A program made the translations under genes and the position numbers. 64,000 bases of DNA from Lachnoclostridium sp. An138 (GTDB lineage Bacteria > Bacillota > Clostridia > Lachnospirales > Lachnospiraceae), in the NCBI RefSeq assembly GCF_002160765.1, contig NZ_NFLF01000002.1:1-64000 (forward strand). Reading direction: 5' to 3'. Under the pieces are notes generated by a model. It worked only from the letters and a program-made list of their open reading frames with translations. It was not told where the DNA came from and did no database searches. Positions 16,726 to 25,641 of the stretch are shown one piece after another (position 1 is the first letter of the stretch; each line of letters begins with the position of its first letter).

Positions 16726-17598
16726 TTATTCTGCTGTGATATACTTATCCAGGATTCCCTGAACAGTGCCGTCCTCAATCAGCTCGTTCAGCGCTGTGTT
16801 GATGGCGTCACGAAGAGCGGTATTGTCTTTGGATACAGCGATTGCGTAATCCTCTACTGCATACTCTGTCTCCAGAATCTTCAGGCCTTCATTTGCCTCT
16901 ACAAAGCTGAGAGCCGGCTGCTGGTCGATAACGACACAGTCTACCTTGCCGTCCAGAAGAGCCTGCACAGCGGTAGCTCCGTTTGTATACGGAATAACCA
17001 TGTCATCGCCGTAGTCTGTAGAGCAGTAATCCCATCCAGTTGTTCCTTCCTGAGTACCGATCAGCTTTCCTTCCAGATCGTCTACAGACGCGATATCGGA
17101 ATCCTCTGTGACAATGACAACCTGTACGCCTGTCGCGTAGGAATCTGTAAAATCTACATTCTCCAGTCTCTCCGGATCTACCGTCATTCCGGCGATACCT
17201 ACATCCACCTTACCAGACTGAACCGCAGTGATGATGGAGTTGAAATCCATATCTACAATCTCAAGAGAAAGTCCAAGCTTCTCCGCGATAGCCTGAGCAA
17301 TCTCAGCGTCGATACCTACCACGGTATCTCCCTCATAGTACTCATACGGTGGGAATGCCGCGTTGGTTCCCATAGTCAGAATTCCTTCTGTCACCGTAGT
17401 CACCTCTCCGGCTTCAGCCGTCTCGCCTTCTGTATCTGCTGCGGCAGCGTCATCCGCTGTCTCTTCCGTCTCTTCCACTGTCTCCTCTGTGGCGGTCTGT
17501 GTGTCTGTGGACGCAGCGTCATCTGCCGCGCCGGAACCGCAGGCTGCCAGAGATGCACACATAATGCCTGCAAGAAATACAGCTGCTAATTTTTTCAT
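16726..17598 (-). CDS. Amino acid ABC transporter substrate-binding lipoprotein
   Basis: 290 residues from MKKLAAVFLAGIM, with GGAGG 8 nt upstream. A lipobox SLAACG gives the lipid-anchored Cys near residue 20, followed by a low-complexity acidic Ala/Thr/Glu linker of about 50 residues. The SBP_bac_3 domain then follows: FPPYEYYEGDTVVGIDAEI, GKVDVGIAGMTVDPER and DGKVDCVVIDQQPA. First gene of the importer operon, anchored outside the cytoplasmic membrane. The substrate is probably a polar amino acid. Confidence 0.92.
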   Translation of the reverse strand: MKKLAAVFLAGIMCASLAACGSGAADDAASTDTQTATEETVEETEETADDAAAADTEGETAEAGEVTTVTEGILTMGTNAAFPPYEYYEGDTVVGIDAEIAQAIAEKLGLSLEIVDMDFNSIITAVQSGKVDVGIAGMTVDPERLENVDFTDSYATGVQVVIVTEDSDIASVDDLEGKLIGTQEGTTGWDYCSTDYGDDMVIPYTNGATAVQALLDGKVDCVVIDQQPALSFVEANEGLKILETEYAVEDYAIAVSKDNTALRDAINTALNELIEDGTVQGILDKYITAE

Positions 17599-17769
17599 AG
17601 TTCTTCCTCCCATATCATGAAAATAAGTGAACCATAATAAATTCACTCTGCTACATTTTATCATCATTTCAGAAAAATACAAGAGACAAGACGCATAAAT
17701 CCGAAGAAAAAATGCATAATTTTTCGTTTCTTATTAATAAAACTGCTTCTGCTCTCCCCCTGTTCGACA

Positions 17770-17797
17770 TTGACAACCAAGCGGAGTGTGGTATACT
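17770..17797 (+). promoter_or_regulatory. Sigma-A promoter of uppP
   Basis: TTGACA (17770-17775), 16-bp spacer and TATACT (17792-17797). The roughly 60-nt leader contains a small GGC...CTCC/GGAG...GCC hairpin of unknown meaning. Confidence 0.8.
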
Positions 17798-17865
17798 GAA
17801 AATCTGAATAACGGCCTTCTCCTTTCAAACGGGAGTCTGAGCGCCGGGAAATGAGGTTTGAAAAC

Positions 17866-18690
17866 ATGAATATTTTGGAATGGCTGAAGGTTCTGCTGCT
17901 CGGTATCGTAGAAGGTCTGACCGAATGGCTTCCCATCAGCAGTACAGGACATATGATTCTCGTTAATGAATTCATTCAATTGAATGTAAGCAAAGAATTT
18001 ATGGAAATGTTCCTGGTTGTCATTCAGCTGGGAGCGATTCTCGCTGTCGTAGTCCTTTATTTCTGGAAACTGTGGCCCTTTACCACCCCTTCCAAAGGCT
18101 GGATTAAAAAAGGCACCTGGTCTCTCTGGTTTAAGGTAATCGTGGCCGTACTTCCGGCAGCCCTGATCGGAATTCCATTTGACGATCAGATTGACGCCCT
18201 GTTCTACAATTACCAGACTGTAGCAGCCACGCTGATCATTTACGGCGTTCTATTTATTATAATCGAAAACCGCAACAGACACCGAACGCCGGTTATCACC
18301 ACCTTTCAGGAGCTGAGCTATTCCACCGCTCTTCTGATCGGCGCCTTCCAGGTACTTTCCCTGATTCCCGGAACCTCCCGCTCCGGCGCTACGATTCTGG
18401 GAGCCATGCTTTTGGGAACTTCCCGCTACATAGCCGCGGAGTTCAGCTTCTTTCTGGCAATTCCGGTCATGTTCGGAGCCAGCCTTCTGAAGCTTGTGAA
18501 ATTCGGTTTTAACTTTACCGGGACGGAAATCGCAATTCTGCTGGTCGGAATGCTGACTGCCTTTGTAGTATCGATTCTGGCTATTAAGTTCCTGATGAGC
18601 TATATTAAGAAAAATGATTTCAAGGCTTTCGGCTGGTACCGTATCGTCCTCGGAATCCTTGTGATTCTCTATTTTGTATTTGCGGGCTGA
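17866..18690 (+). CDS. uppP: Undecaprenyl-diphosphate phosphatase (bacitracin resistance)
   Basis: 274 residues from MNILEWLKV, preceded by TGAGG 9-10 nt away; an in-frame ATG at 17851 is also possible. The two UppP/BacA signature motifs are intact: [15 protein letters not shown] near residue 15 and [10 protein letters not shown] near residue 172. Seven to eight membrane helices. It recycles undecaprenyl pyrophosphate to the monophosphate carrier lipid for peptidoglycan synthesis. It stands alone between its own promoter and a strong terminator. Confidence 0.95.
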   Translation: MNILEWLKVLLLGIVEGLTEWLPISSTGHMILVNEFIQLNVSKEFMEMFLVVIQLGAILAVVVLYFWKLWPFTTPSKGWIKKGTWSLWFKVIVAVLPAALIGIPFDDQIDALFYNYQTVAATLIIYGVLFIIIENRNRHRTPVITTFQELSYSTALLIGAFQVLSLIPGTSRSGATILGAMLLGTSRYIAAEFSFFLAIPVMFGASLLKLVKFGFNFTGTEIAILLVGMLTAFVVSILAIKFLMSYIKKNDFKAFGWYRIVLGILVILYFVFAG

Positions 18691-18740
18691 GCCGCGCCTG
18701 CCCGGCACAATGCCCGCAGGAATAAAATTCCGATTTCTAT

Positions 18741-18785
18741 AAAGGGCCGGCCGGTCATCTGATTCAGATGACCGGCCGGCCCTTT
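18741..18785. terminator. Strong bidirectional terminator
   Basis: A perfect 22-bp inverted repeat (outer AAAGGGCCGGCCGG, inner TCATCTGA) flanked by T runs. It separates plus-strand uppP from the convergent aminotransferase gene. Confidence 0.92.
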
Positions 18786-18857
18786 TGCAGTTCTCTAAAT
18801 CTTCCAGATTCTCTCTGACATATCTGAATATCTGCTGTCTATCTTTTCAAAATGCTT

Positions 18858-20144
18858 TTACATGGTTTCCAGAAGCTTCTCCACGCTTGCCAGCTTCACG
18901 CAAAGCACAAACAGATCTGTTGCCATGGCCAACTCTTCCTTCGTCGGATAGGAAGGAGCAATACGAATGTTGCTGTCCTTCGGGTCTTTGCCGTAGGGAT
19001 AGGTAGCTCCAGCTCCGGTAAGCACTACGCCTGCCTCCTTACATTTCGCCACGATAGACTTTGCGCAGCCCTCCATGGCATCGAAGGAAATGAAATAGCC
19101 TCCCTTGGGACGTATCCAGCTTCCAATCTCCAAACCGCCCAGCTCTCTGTCCAGAGTATCCAGCACTGCCTCGAACTTCGGACGCATGATATCGGCATGT
19201 TTGCGCATGTGCTCATGAATTCCATCCAGATTCTTGAAGAAACGCACATGTCGAAGCTGGTTTACCTTATCATGTCCGATGGTCTGCACCGTCAGCTGCT
19301 TTCTGATATCCTTCAGGTTATTGGGAGAAGCCGCAATACAGGCTACACCGGAACCCGGGAAGGTGATTTTGGAAGTAGAACAGAATTTATATACCATATC
19401 CGGATTTCCGGCTCTCTCACATTCTCCGAGAATCTCAATCAGGAAATCCTGATCATCGTCATAGAGATGGTGCACACAATAAGCGTTATCCCAGTAAATG
19501 CGGAAATCTTCCGCAGCAGGCTTTAATCTGGCAAAACGGCGTACCGTCTCATCTGAGTAAGTGATTCCCTGGGGATTGGAATATTTCGGCACGCACCAGA
19601 TTCCCTTGATGGCCGGATCAGAGCTTACCAGTTCTTCCACCATATCCATATCGGGGCCGGCAGGCGTCATCGGGACATTGATCATCTCGATTCCAAAATA
19701 CTCCGTAATAGTAAAGTGGCGGTCATATCCCGGCACCGGGCAGAGGAATTTCACCTTATCCAGCTTGCACCAGGGAGTGCTGCCCATCACACCGTGAGTC
19801 ATGGATCTGGCTACAGTGTCGTACATCACATTCAAACTGGAGTTTCCATAGATAATAATCTTATCCGGGGATACCTCGGACATCTGGCCCAGAAGCTCCT
19901 TTGCTTCCTTTACACCATCCAGAACACCATAGTTCCGGCAGTCTACGCCCTCAGAATCCTTCAGATCTGTGCCGCTGTTCAGCACATCCATCATTCCCAT
20001 GGACAGATCCAGCTGCTCTGCGCTGGGCTTTCCCCGGGACATATCCAGATGGAGATCCTTTGCCTGTACCTCGCGGTACCGGGCATCCAGCTCCGCTTTC
20101 AGCGCAAGCAGTTCTTCCTTACTCATTTCACGGTATGGTTTCAT
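18858..20144 (-). CDS. Aspartate aminotransferase, PF12897 (Rv3722c-like) type
   Basis: 428 residues of the PLP fold-type I family related to the mycobacterial Rv3722c aspartate aminotransferase. Markers: N-terminal LDMSRGKPSAEQLDLS, CRNYGVLDG, PLP-contacting CPVPGYDRHF, WDNAYCVHHL, and the PLP Lys in STSKITFPGSG. It would transfer the amino group between aspartate/glutamate and 2-oxoacids in the cytoplasm. The start has GAGGAAAATT upstream. Homologues are often mislabelled as MocR-type regulators, but no HTH domain is present. Confidence 0.85.
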   Translation of the reverse strand: MKPYREMSKEELLALKAELDARYREVQAKDLHLDMSRGKPSAEQLDLSMGMMDVLNSGTDLKDSEGVDCRNYGVLDGVKEAKELLGQMSEVSPDKIIIYGNSSLNVMYDTVARSMTHGVMGSTPWCKLDKVKFLCPVPGYDRHFTITEYFGIEMINVPMTPAGPDMDMVEELVSSDPAIKGIWCVPKYSNPQGITYSDETVRRFARLKPAAEDFRIYWDNAYCVHHLYDDDQDFLIEILGECERAGNPDMVYKFCSTSKITFPGSGVACIAASPNNLKDIRKQLTVQTIGHDKVNQLRHVRFFKNLDGIHEHMRKHADIMRPKFEAVLDTLDRELGGLEIGSWIRPKGGYFISFDAMEGCAKSIVAKCKEAGVVLTGAGATYPYGKDPKDSNIRIAPSYPTKEELAMATDLFVLCVKLASVEKLLETM

Positions 20145-20202
20145 AATTTTCCTCCTCTTTGCGTTTTTCTCTATAGCAGATTATCCTTTCTCAGAGGGTT
20201 TG

Positions 20203-20817
20203 TCAAGCTTCATTTTCACCGTTCTCTGCTGATTCGCCCGTTTCTTTTCCAAAAACCTCCTCTACCAGCCGGTTGTACTCCTGCCACATGGGATGATCCC
20301 GAAGCTCCTCCAGCGCCGCCGCGATAGAGCGGTACATCCAGGCATGCATGTTCTTGTCCTTCTCATTAAACCGTTCCCAGACCTTGTCTCCTATGATACA
20401 CTGATCCCTGTATATTGCCCGGAGATTGGCAAGCTTGTCCGCCAGCGCCAGCATCTTGGCGTCGGTATCTGCCTCAGTCTCCAGAAAAGTAATCGTCTCC
20501 TGCTTGCGGGTCTTCCAGGTCAGCGCCGCCGGAAGATTTCTTCTCTTGTCCTCGCTTTCGTTCATTACTAAATCAGTAATTCTCCGCCCAAATCTGGCAA
20601 GCAGATCCTCTCTGGTGGCCTCCGTGTCTTCAATCACATCATGAAGTACAGCGGCCGCAATCACCTCTTCATCATCCGTCATAGCCGAAACAATCGCAGC
20701 CGCTTCAATAGGATGCACAATATAAGGAACATTCGTGCCTTTGCGGGTCGTACCGGAATGTGCCTTCGTAGCAAAAATAATCGCGTGGTCCAGTAACGTC
20801 AGTGTCTTATTTTCCAT
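20203..20817 (-). CDS. HD-domain hydrolase, small SpoT/Mesh1-like
   Basis: 204 residues. Metal-binding HD-family motifs are clear: HPIEAAAIV, AAVLHDVIEDT (HD) and ADKLANLRAI. The size and order match small stand-alone (p)ppGpp hydrolases and related nucleotide phosphohydrolases without synthetase or TGS/ACT domains. The substrate is not proven. The acidic C-terminal tail is not conserved in type. It lies between the aminotransferase and homoserine dehydrogenase genes on the same strand. Confidence 0.78.
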   Translation of the reverse strand: MENKTLTLLDHAIIFATKAHSGTTRKGTNVPYIVHPIEAAAIVSAMTDDEEVIAAAVLHDVIEDTEATREDLLARFGRRITDLVMNESEDKRRNLPAALTWKTRKQETITFLETEADTDAKMLALADKLANLRAIYRDQCIIGDKVWERFNEKDKNMHAWMYRSIAAALEELRDHPMWQEYNRLVEEVFGKETGESAENGENEA

Positions 20818-20898
20818 TTGTCTCCTTCACTTCTGTCCTCACCGGCCAGCTGTTCCTGAAAATCTGCTGCCGGGCGTTCTGTTTCCCTTTCTGTCCTG

Positions 20899-22188
20899 TT
20901 ATCCGTGAACCCGCAGTACAGAGGATATCTCCTTTACCATTGACATCTCTTTCATCACCAGCAGCGCGTCGCGGAAATGACGCTCCAGCACCAGATCCGT
21001 GATTACCACGATCTCCGCTGTTCCCTCTGCCACATTTTTCTGAATCACCTGGGAAATGCTTACATTATTGTTTCCAAATACAGAAGCAATTCCTGCCAAA
21101 ACACCGGGGCGATCCTCAACGCTGAGCCTCAGGAAATACCGGCTCTGCATCTCTTCCGCCGGCTTTACCGGAAGATTCTTATAGCAGGTACAGCTGATTT
21201 TCCCCGTACAGCCCGCCTGAATATTTCTGGCAATCTCAAACATATCTCCCACAACCGCGCTGCCTGTGGGAAGCTTTCCTGCTCCTCTTCCAAGGAACAT
21301 GGCGTCATCCACCGCGTCTCCATGCACAAACACCGCGTTAAAAGAATCGTTTACTGTCGCAAGGGGATGAGAGGCCTCAAGCAGCATGGGGTAAACCCCT
21401 ACTTCAATACCGTCTGCCGTGTTTCTCGCCACGCCCAGCAGCTTAATCACCATGCCAAGCTCAGACGCGTAACTGATATCCGCCGCCGTAATCTTTGTAA
21501 TTCCTTCCGTAGCCACATCCTGAAAGGTCACCCTGGAATTAAAGGCGATAGATGCCAGAATCGCCACCTTCCGGGCCGCGTCAAAGCCCTCGATGTCTGC
21601 CGTAGGATCTGCCTCCGCATATCCCAGCTCTGCAGCCAGAGCCAGAGCCTCGGAAAACTCCATATGATCTGCTGTCATCCGGGTCAGGATATAATTCGTG
21701 GTCCCATTGACGATTCCCATCACTTCCGTGATATGATTGGCCGCCAGGCACTGCTTGAGCGGGCGGATAATGGGAATCCCCCCTGCCACAGCCGCCTCAA
21801 ACATCAGATCCCGTCCATACTCCTCCGCCGTATCCAGAATTTCCCGCCCGTATTCCGCCAGGAGATCCTTATTTGCCGTCACTACATTTTTACCGGCGCG
21901 GAGCGCCTCCAGAATATAAGTTTTGGCAGGTTCTATGCCTCCCATTACTTCTACCACTATCTGAATCTCCGGATCTTCCAGTATCTCCTGCCAGCTGTCT
22001 GTCAGCAGCGCACTGTCAATTCCTTCTCTCTTTTTCGCTGTATCACGCACCAGTATTTTTTTCAGTTCTATAGAAACCCCGAGCTTTTGGGGCATCTCCT
22101 CCTTCTGCCACTCAAGAATCTGGCAGACGCCCCCTCCTACTGTTCCCGCACCCAGAAGCGCGGCTTTTATCACCGGAACACTGTTCAT
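20899..22188 (-). CDS. hom: Homoserine dehydrogenase
   Basis: 429 residues from MNSVPVIKA, with AGGAG upstream; the longer in-frame start at 22212 lacks a ribosome binding site. Rossmann motif LLGAGTVGGGV, catalytic Lys in TANKDLLAEYG, and the NAD/substrate region GIVNGTTNYILTRM are present. A C-terminal ACT domain (VEDRPGVLAGIASVFGNN) suggests feedback by threonine or another amino acid. It reduces aspartate semialdehyde to homoserine. A strong hairpin lies 36 nt upstream. Confidence 0.93.
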   Translation of the reverse strand: MNSVPVIKAALLGAGTVGGGVCQILEWQKEEMPQKLGVSIELKKILVRDTAKKREGIDSALLTDSWQEILEDPEIQIVVEVMGGIEPAKTYILEALRAGKNVVTANKDLLAEYGREILDTAEEYGRDLMFEAAVAGGIPIIRPLKQCLAANHITEVMGIVNGTTNYILTRMTADHMEFSEALALAAELGYAEADPTADIEGFDAARKVAILASIAFNSRVTFQDVATEGITKITAADISYASELGMVIKLLGVARNTADGIEVGVYPMLLEASHPLATVNDSFNAVFVHGDAVDDAMFLGRGAGKLPTGSAVVGDMFEIARNIQAGCTGKISCTCYKNLPVKPAEEMQSRYFLRLSVEDRPGVLAGIASVFGNNNVSISQVIQKNVAEGTAEIVVITDLVLERHFRDALLVMKEMSMVKEISSVLRVHG

Positions 22189-22223
22189 CTTCTTTTCTCC
22201 TGTCTTTACCAATGATCTAACCG

Positions 22224-22254
22224 CATGGGCAGAGACTCCATGCCTCTGCCCATG
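22224..22254 (-). promoter_or_regulatory. Hairpin in the hom leader
   Basis: An 11-bp perfect stem (CATGGGCAGAG/CTCTGCCCATG) with a 9-nt loop. The T run lies on the plus-strand side, so for minus-strand transcripts it is a leader hairpin or RNA end without a proper U tract. Confidence 0.55.
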
Positions 22255-22332
22255 TCTTCTTTTTTCAGTGTACTATGATTTTCCGGGCCTGTCAAATCCG
22301 AAAGCCGCTGTCTGAATGCTTTCCGACTCTTT

Positions 22333-23100
22333 TTACTGCTGAAATTCTGTCATGCACGGACGGAACCGGAGCGGCAGAAGATTCTGCTGGCATCTGGGAT
22401 TTCTCCGTTCTTCAATGGCAATACTTTTACAGAAGGCTCTCCACAGAGACTGAAATTCCGCTTCCGCGTCCGATCGTCTTTCCATCTGCCGCAGATCCAG
22501 CATCCGGGCATCTGCAAGAAACCAGGGACTATCCTTTCTATGGACAGCAATCTGCCCCCGTCCCACATCATGAATGATCCAGTTCTCCTGACGAAGCCGG
22601 TCCGCAAAATGCGGCGCAATTAGGGACAGCACCGCGTAAGGCGGTTCCATCCGGGCATAAAGGATGGCTCCGGGCAGTTCTTCAAACCGCAGGAATCCCA
22701 GCATCCGTTCCGCTTCATGCCACGCCTTATACCGGAGCTGCTCCACCAGAAGAACCGATGGGTCCTGAAGGCAGTTGACCGCCTTTCTCCCATCGCGCAT
22801 GGATAGCCCCAGCACAATCAGACGGTATATAGCGTCTGCCTTTCTTTCATCAGGACAGGCGGCCGCGTAACAGACAGCTTCTTCCGCCTTTACTCCCATT
22901 CTGCATCTGACGGTCTGCAGAACCTTTTCCGCTTTCTCCAGTTCCGTGGAAACCGTGCGGTATTCACAGAACAGCTCCATCGTATCTTCTGTATCTGTCT
23001 TAAGCTTCACATTCCTGTGCCCCAGCCTGCTGTCCCAGGCCTCATATACTCCTGTCAGAATTCCGTCCAGACTGTCCTCACATAAAAATACTGTCATCAT
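22333..23100 (-). CDS. TIGR03915-type putative DNA repair protein
   Basis: 255 residues. The N-terminus (FLCEDSLDGILTGVYEAW) and the C-terminal block (WIIHDVGRGQIAVHR, then a region near LWRAFCKSIAIEERRNPRCQQ) match the TIGR03915/DUF4130 family, which nearly always sits next to a TIGR03916 radical SAM protein as here. The family is thought to act in DNA repair or modification, by association only. Its stop is near a long stem; the partner gene ends 55 bp upstream, so the two form an operon behind the LexA box at 24547. Confidence 0.85.
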   Translation of the reverse strand: MMTVFLCEDSLDGILTGVYEAWDSRLGHRNVKLKTDTEDTMELFCEYRTVSTELEKAEKVLQTVRCRMGVKAEEAVCYAAACPDERKADAIYRLIVLGLSMRDGRKAVNCLQDPSVLLVEQLRYKAWHEAERMLGFLRFEELPGAILYARMEPPYAVLSLIAPHFADRLRQENWIIHDVGRGQIAVHRKDSPWFLADARMLDLRQMERRSDAEAEFQSLWRAFCKSIAIEERRNPRCQQNLLPLRFRPCMTEFQQ

Positions 23101-23155
23101 TACACTCTTTCTCTCTTTCTCCCATTTTCATGCAGGAGCGCCCGCATTTTTATCA

Positions 23156-24493
23156 TCAGGTTATCAGAAGCTGCTGTTCCTCCGCAGACAGGGGCATTCC
23201 GTCGTCAAAAAGGGAAAGCTGCCGGTAACTTACATCTCCCCGGAGCTCCGGCGGCAGTTTTTCCTTTACATACAGAAGATTTCTCGTAATATAGTCCTCG
23301 TCTATCCGGATGGGATACATGGTCCTGCCTCTGCAGGTAATGAAATAAAGAGCTCTTTTCAACACTACGCCCATCTTCTTTAAATCCGGAAAATCCAGGC
23401 TTCCATGCCTCCTCGCCTTTACAATCCGCTGAGCCGACTTCACTCCGATCCCCGGCACACGCAGAAGCGTCTGGTAAGACGCCCGGTTAATCTCCACCGG
23501 AAAGTGCTCCAGGTGCCGGAGCGCCCAGTCACATTTGGGGTCAAAGACCATATTGAAATTCGGCCTGTCCTCCGAGAGAAGTTCTCCGGCTTCAAACCCG
23601 TAAAACCGCAGAAGCCAGTCTGCCTGATACAGTCGGTGCTCCCGAAGGAGCGGCGGCCCTCCTGGCAGAGCCGGGAGGGCGCTGTCTTCATTCACCCTCA
23701 CAAACGCAGAATAAAACACCCGCTTCAGATCGAATTTCTGATACAGGGATTCTGCCACGGACATGATTTGGAAATCATTCTCCGGCGTGGCTCCGATAAT
23801 CATCTGCGTGGACTGGCCTGCCGGAACAAAACGGGGCGCGTTCCGGTAGAGCACCAGCTCCTGCCTGTTCTCTTCCATACGGTTCTGCACCTGTCTCATG
23901 GGCTTCAGAATCTTTTCTCTGGTCTTTGCCGGAGCCAGCTTCTTCAGGCCTTCCGCCGTAGGCAGCTCCAGATTCACACTCATACGGTCCGCCAGAAAAC
24001 CTGTCTTTTCAATCAAAAGCGGATCGGCTCCCGGAATCGCTTTCACATGAATATAGCCCCCGAACTGGTACTGCGTCCTCAGTTTCAAAAGAGTCTGGTA
24101 CAAAAGCTCCATGGTGTAATCCGGACTCTTCAGAATCCCGGAGCTTAAGAACAGGCCCTCAATATAATTTCTCCGGTAAAAGCCGATAACCAGTTCACAG
24201 ATTTCATCCGGCGTAAAAGTTGCCCTCGGCACATCGTTGGAAGAACGGTTCAGGCAGTAGCGGCAGTTAAAAATACACTCGTTGGTAAAAAGAATCTTCA
24301 GCAGGGAAATACACCGGCCATCCGCCGCAAAACTGTGGCAGATACCGGCGTCAAAGCAGTTCCCGATTCCTTTTCCGTTATTTCCCCGGGAAGTGCCGCT
24401 GGAAGTGCAGGCCACATCGTACTTGGCCGCGTCTGATAATATTTTCAGTTTTTCCATAACCGGGAGCTGTTCCGGAATTTTGTGCTGCTGCAT
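23156..24493 (-). CDS. TIGR03916-type radical SAM protein, putative DNA repair or modification
   Basis: 445 residues. The radical SAM cluster motif is C-x3-C-x2-C in ECIFNCRYC (near residue 76). A helix-hairpin-helix (LLRVPGIGVKSAQRIVKAR, near 355) suggests DNA binding. A charged C-terminus follows. It is partnered with the TIGR03915 protein; the pair has been proposed to repair or modify DNA by radical chemistry, mechanism unknown. The SOS-type operator upstream supports a DNA-damage role. Confidence 0.88.
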   Translation of the reverse strand: MQQHKIPEQLPVMEKLKILSDAAKYDVACTSSGTSRGNNGKGIGNCFDAGICHSFAADGRCISLLKILFTNECIFNCRYCLNRSSNDVPRATFTPDEICELVIGFYRRNYIEGLFLSSGILKSPDYTMELLYQTLLKLRTQYQFGGYIHVKAIPGADPLLIEKTGFLADRMSVNLELPTAEGLKKLAPAKTREKILKPMRQVQNRMEENRQELVLYRNAPRFVPAGQSTQMIIGATPENDFQIMSVAESLYQKFDLKRVFYSAFVRVNEDSALPALPGGPPLLREHRLYQADWLLRFYGFEAGELLSEDRPNFNMVFDPKCDWALRHLEHFPVEINRASYQTLLRVPGIGVKSAQRIVKARRHGSLDFPDLKKMGVVLKRALYFITCRGRTMYPIRIDEDYITRNLLYVKEKLPPELRGDVSYRQLSLFDDGMPLSAEEQQLLIT

Positions 24494-24546
24494 GGCGGTC
24501 TCTTCTTTCTGTCACTTCATCTCTGTTATTCGCAAATGCGTAAAAT

Positions 24547-24560
24547 CGAACATATGTTTG
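24547..24560 (-). promoter_or_regulatory. LexA/DinR box
   Basis: CGAACATATGTTTG fits the Firmicutes SOS consensus CGAACRNRYGTTYC closely, with core GAAC-N4-GTT. It lies 53 bp before the radical SAM start and just downstream of the -10 of the promoter at 24566-24594, where a repressor would block initiation. Confidence 0.8.
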
Positions 24561-24565
24561 TATTC

Positions 24566-24594
24566 AGTGTATCATACTCTTTTCCGGATTGCAA
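24566..24594 (-). promoter_or_regulatory. Promoter of the DNA repair pair
   Basis: On the minus strand TTGCAA (24594-24589), 17-bp spacer, TACACT (24571-24566). Confidence 0.6.
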
Positions 24595-24640
24595 GAACTT
24601 TTCATTCATGGCAAAACATTATACAGAATCCTCTAATGTC

Positions 24641-24698
24641 AAAAAGCCTTCCGGAAGCGGATATCTCTATCTCCGCCCACGGAAGGCCTCTTTTTTTG
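24641..24698 (-). terminator. Terminator downstream of mrp
   Basis: Outer stem GCCTTCCG/CGGAAGGC with an inner stem GCGGATAT/ATCTCCGC, and T or A runs on both sides. Lies 14 nt after the mrp stop. Confidence 0.8.
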
Positions 24699-24711
24699 AA
24701 CTGTTATCTCA

Positions 24712-25533
24712 TTAAAACTCCGCCTCAATCCACGGATTTCTGACCTTGTCAAACTCACCTGCGTCCGCCGCCTCGGCATAAGCCGGGTCCATCGGAATCC
24801 TTCCAAGCACCTTCAGATTTTCCTTTTCGGCAATCTCATCCAGATGGCTCTGTCCGAAGGGATAGAGCTTCTTTCCGCAGTCCGGACACTGAAGATAGGA
24901 ATAGTTCTCCACGACGCCCTTCACCGGAATCTTCATCTGCTCCGCCATGCTCAGCGCCTTCTTCACAATCATCTGTACCAGATCCTGCGGAGAAGTCACC
25001 ACCACAATCTCATTGACCGGCAGAGACTGGAAGACTGTCAGCGGCACGTCGCCGGTTCCGGGCGGCATATCTACCAGCAGATAGTCCAGATCGCCCCAGA
25101 TCACATCGGTCCAGAACTGCTTTACAATGTTGGCAATGATCGGTCCGCGCCAGATGACTGGCGTATCCTCTGCCGGAAGCAGAAGATTCATGGACATAAG
25201 CTTAATCCCGTTTTTGGTAACACGGGGTTCGATTCCCATGTCGCTGGCCTCTGCAGGGCCATGGATTCCGTACATACGGGGAATGGACGGTCCGGTAATG
25301 TCCGCGTCCAGAATTCCCACCTGATAGCCCTTCGCAGCCAGCTCATTGGCGATGGAGGCCGTCACCATGGACTTGCCTACGCCTCCTTTGCCGCTGACCA
25401 CGCCGATCACGCGGCGGATGCAGCTGTATTCATTGGCGTCCACCTGAAAACTTGCCGGCTTCTTCTCCCGGCTCGGACATCCTTCGCAGCTTGTCTTATC
25501 GCAGCTGCTGTTGTTACATGCTTTCTCACTCAT
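24712..25533 (-). CDS. Mrp/NBP35-family iron-sulfur carrier ATPase
   Basis: 273 residues. An N-terminal Cys-rich segment (CNNSSCDKTSCEGC) as in NBP35-type members, the deviant Walker A GKGGVGKSMV, Walker B region VDMPPGTGDVPLT, and the C-terminal CPDCGKK pair that bridges a [4Fe-4S] cluster in the dimer. These proteins hold and transfer Fe-S clusters to target proteins. AAGGATAC precedes the start. It reads alone with a terminator after it. Confidence 0.9.
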   Translation of the reverse strand: MSEKACNNSSCDKTSCEGCPSREKKPASFQVDANEYSCIRRVIGVVSGKGGVGKSMVTASIANELAAKGYQVGILDADITGPSIPRMYGIHGPAEASDMGIEPRVTKNGIKLMSMNLLLPAEDTPVIWRGPIIANIVKQFWTDVIWGDLDYLLVDMPPGTGDVPLTVFQSLPVNEIVVVTSPQDLVQMIVKKALSMAEQMKIPVKGVVENYSYLQCPDCGKKLYPFGQSHLDEIAEKENLKVLGRIPMDPAYAEAADAGEFDKVRNPWIEAEF

Positions 25534-25641
25534 GTATCCTTACCTCATCTCTCTTTTATTCTATCGCAGACGGCATATGGGCGGCCGCCTTCCGGATTCT
25601 GCCGGAGTTTTTGCGCGCCGCTTCTGCCGCAGACAGCGGAT

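Noticed and set aside
18741-18785. Perfect inverted repeat as an operator
   Set aside because: Flanking T runs and position between convergent genes mark it as a terminator.
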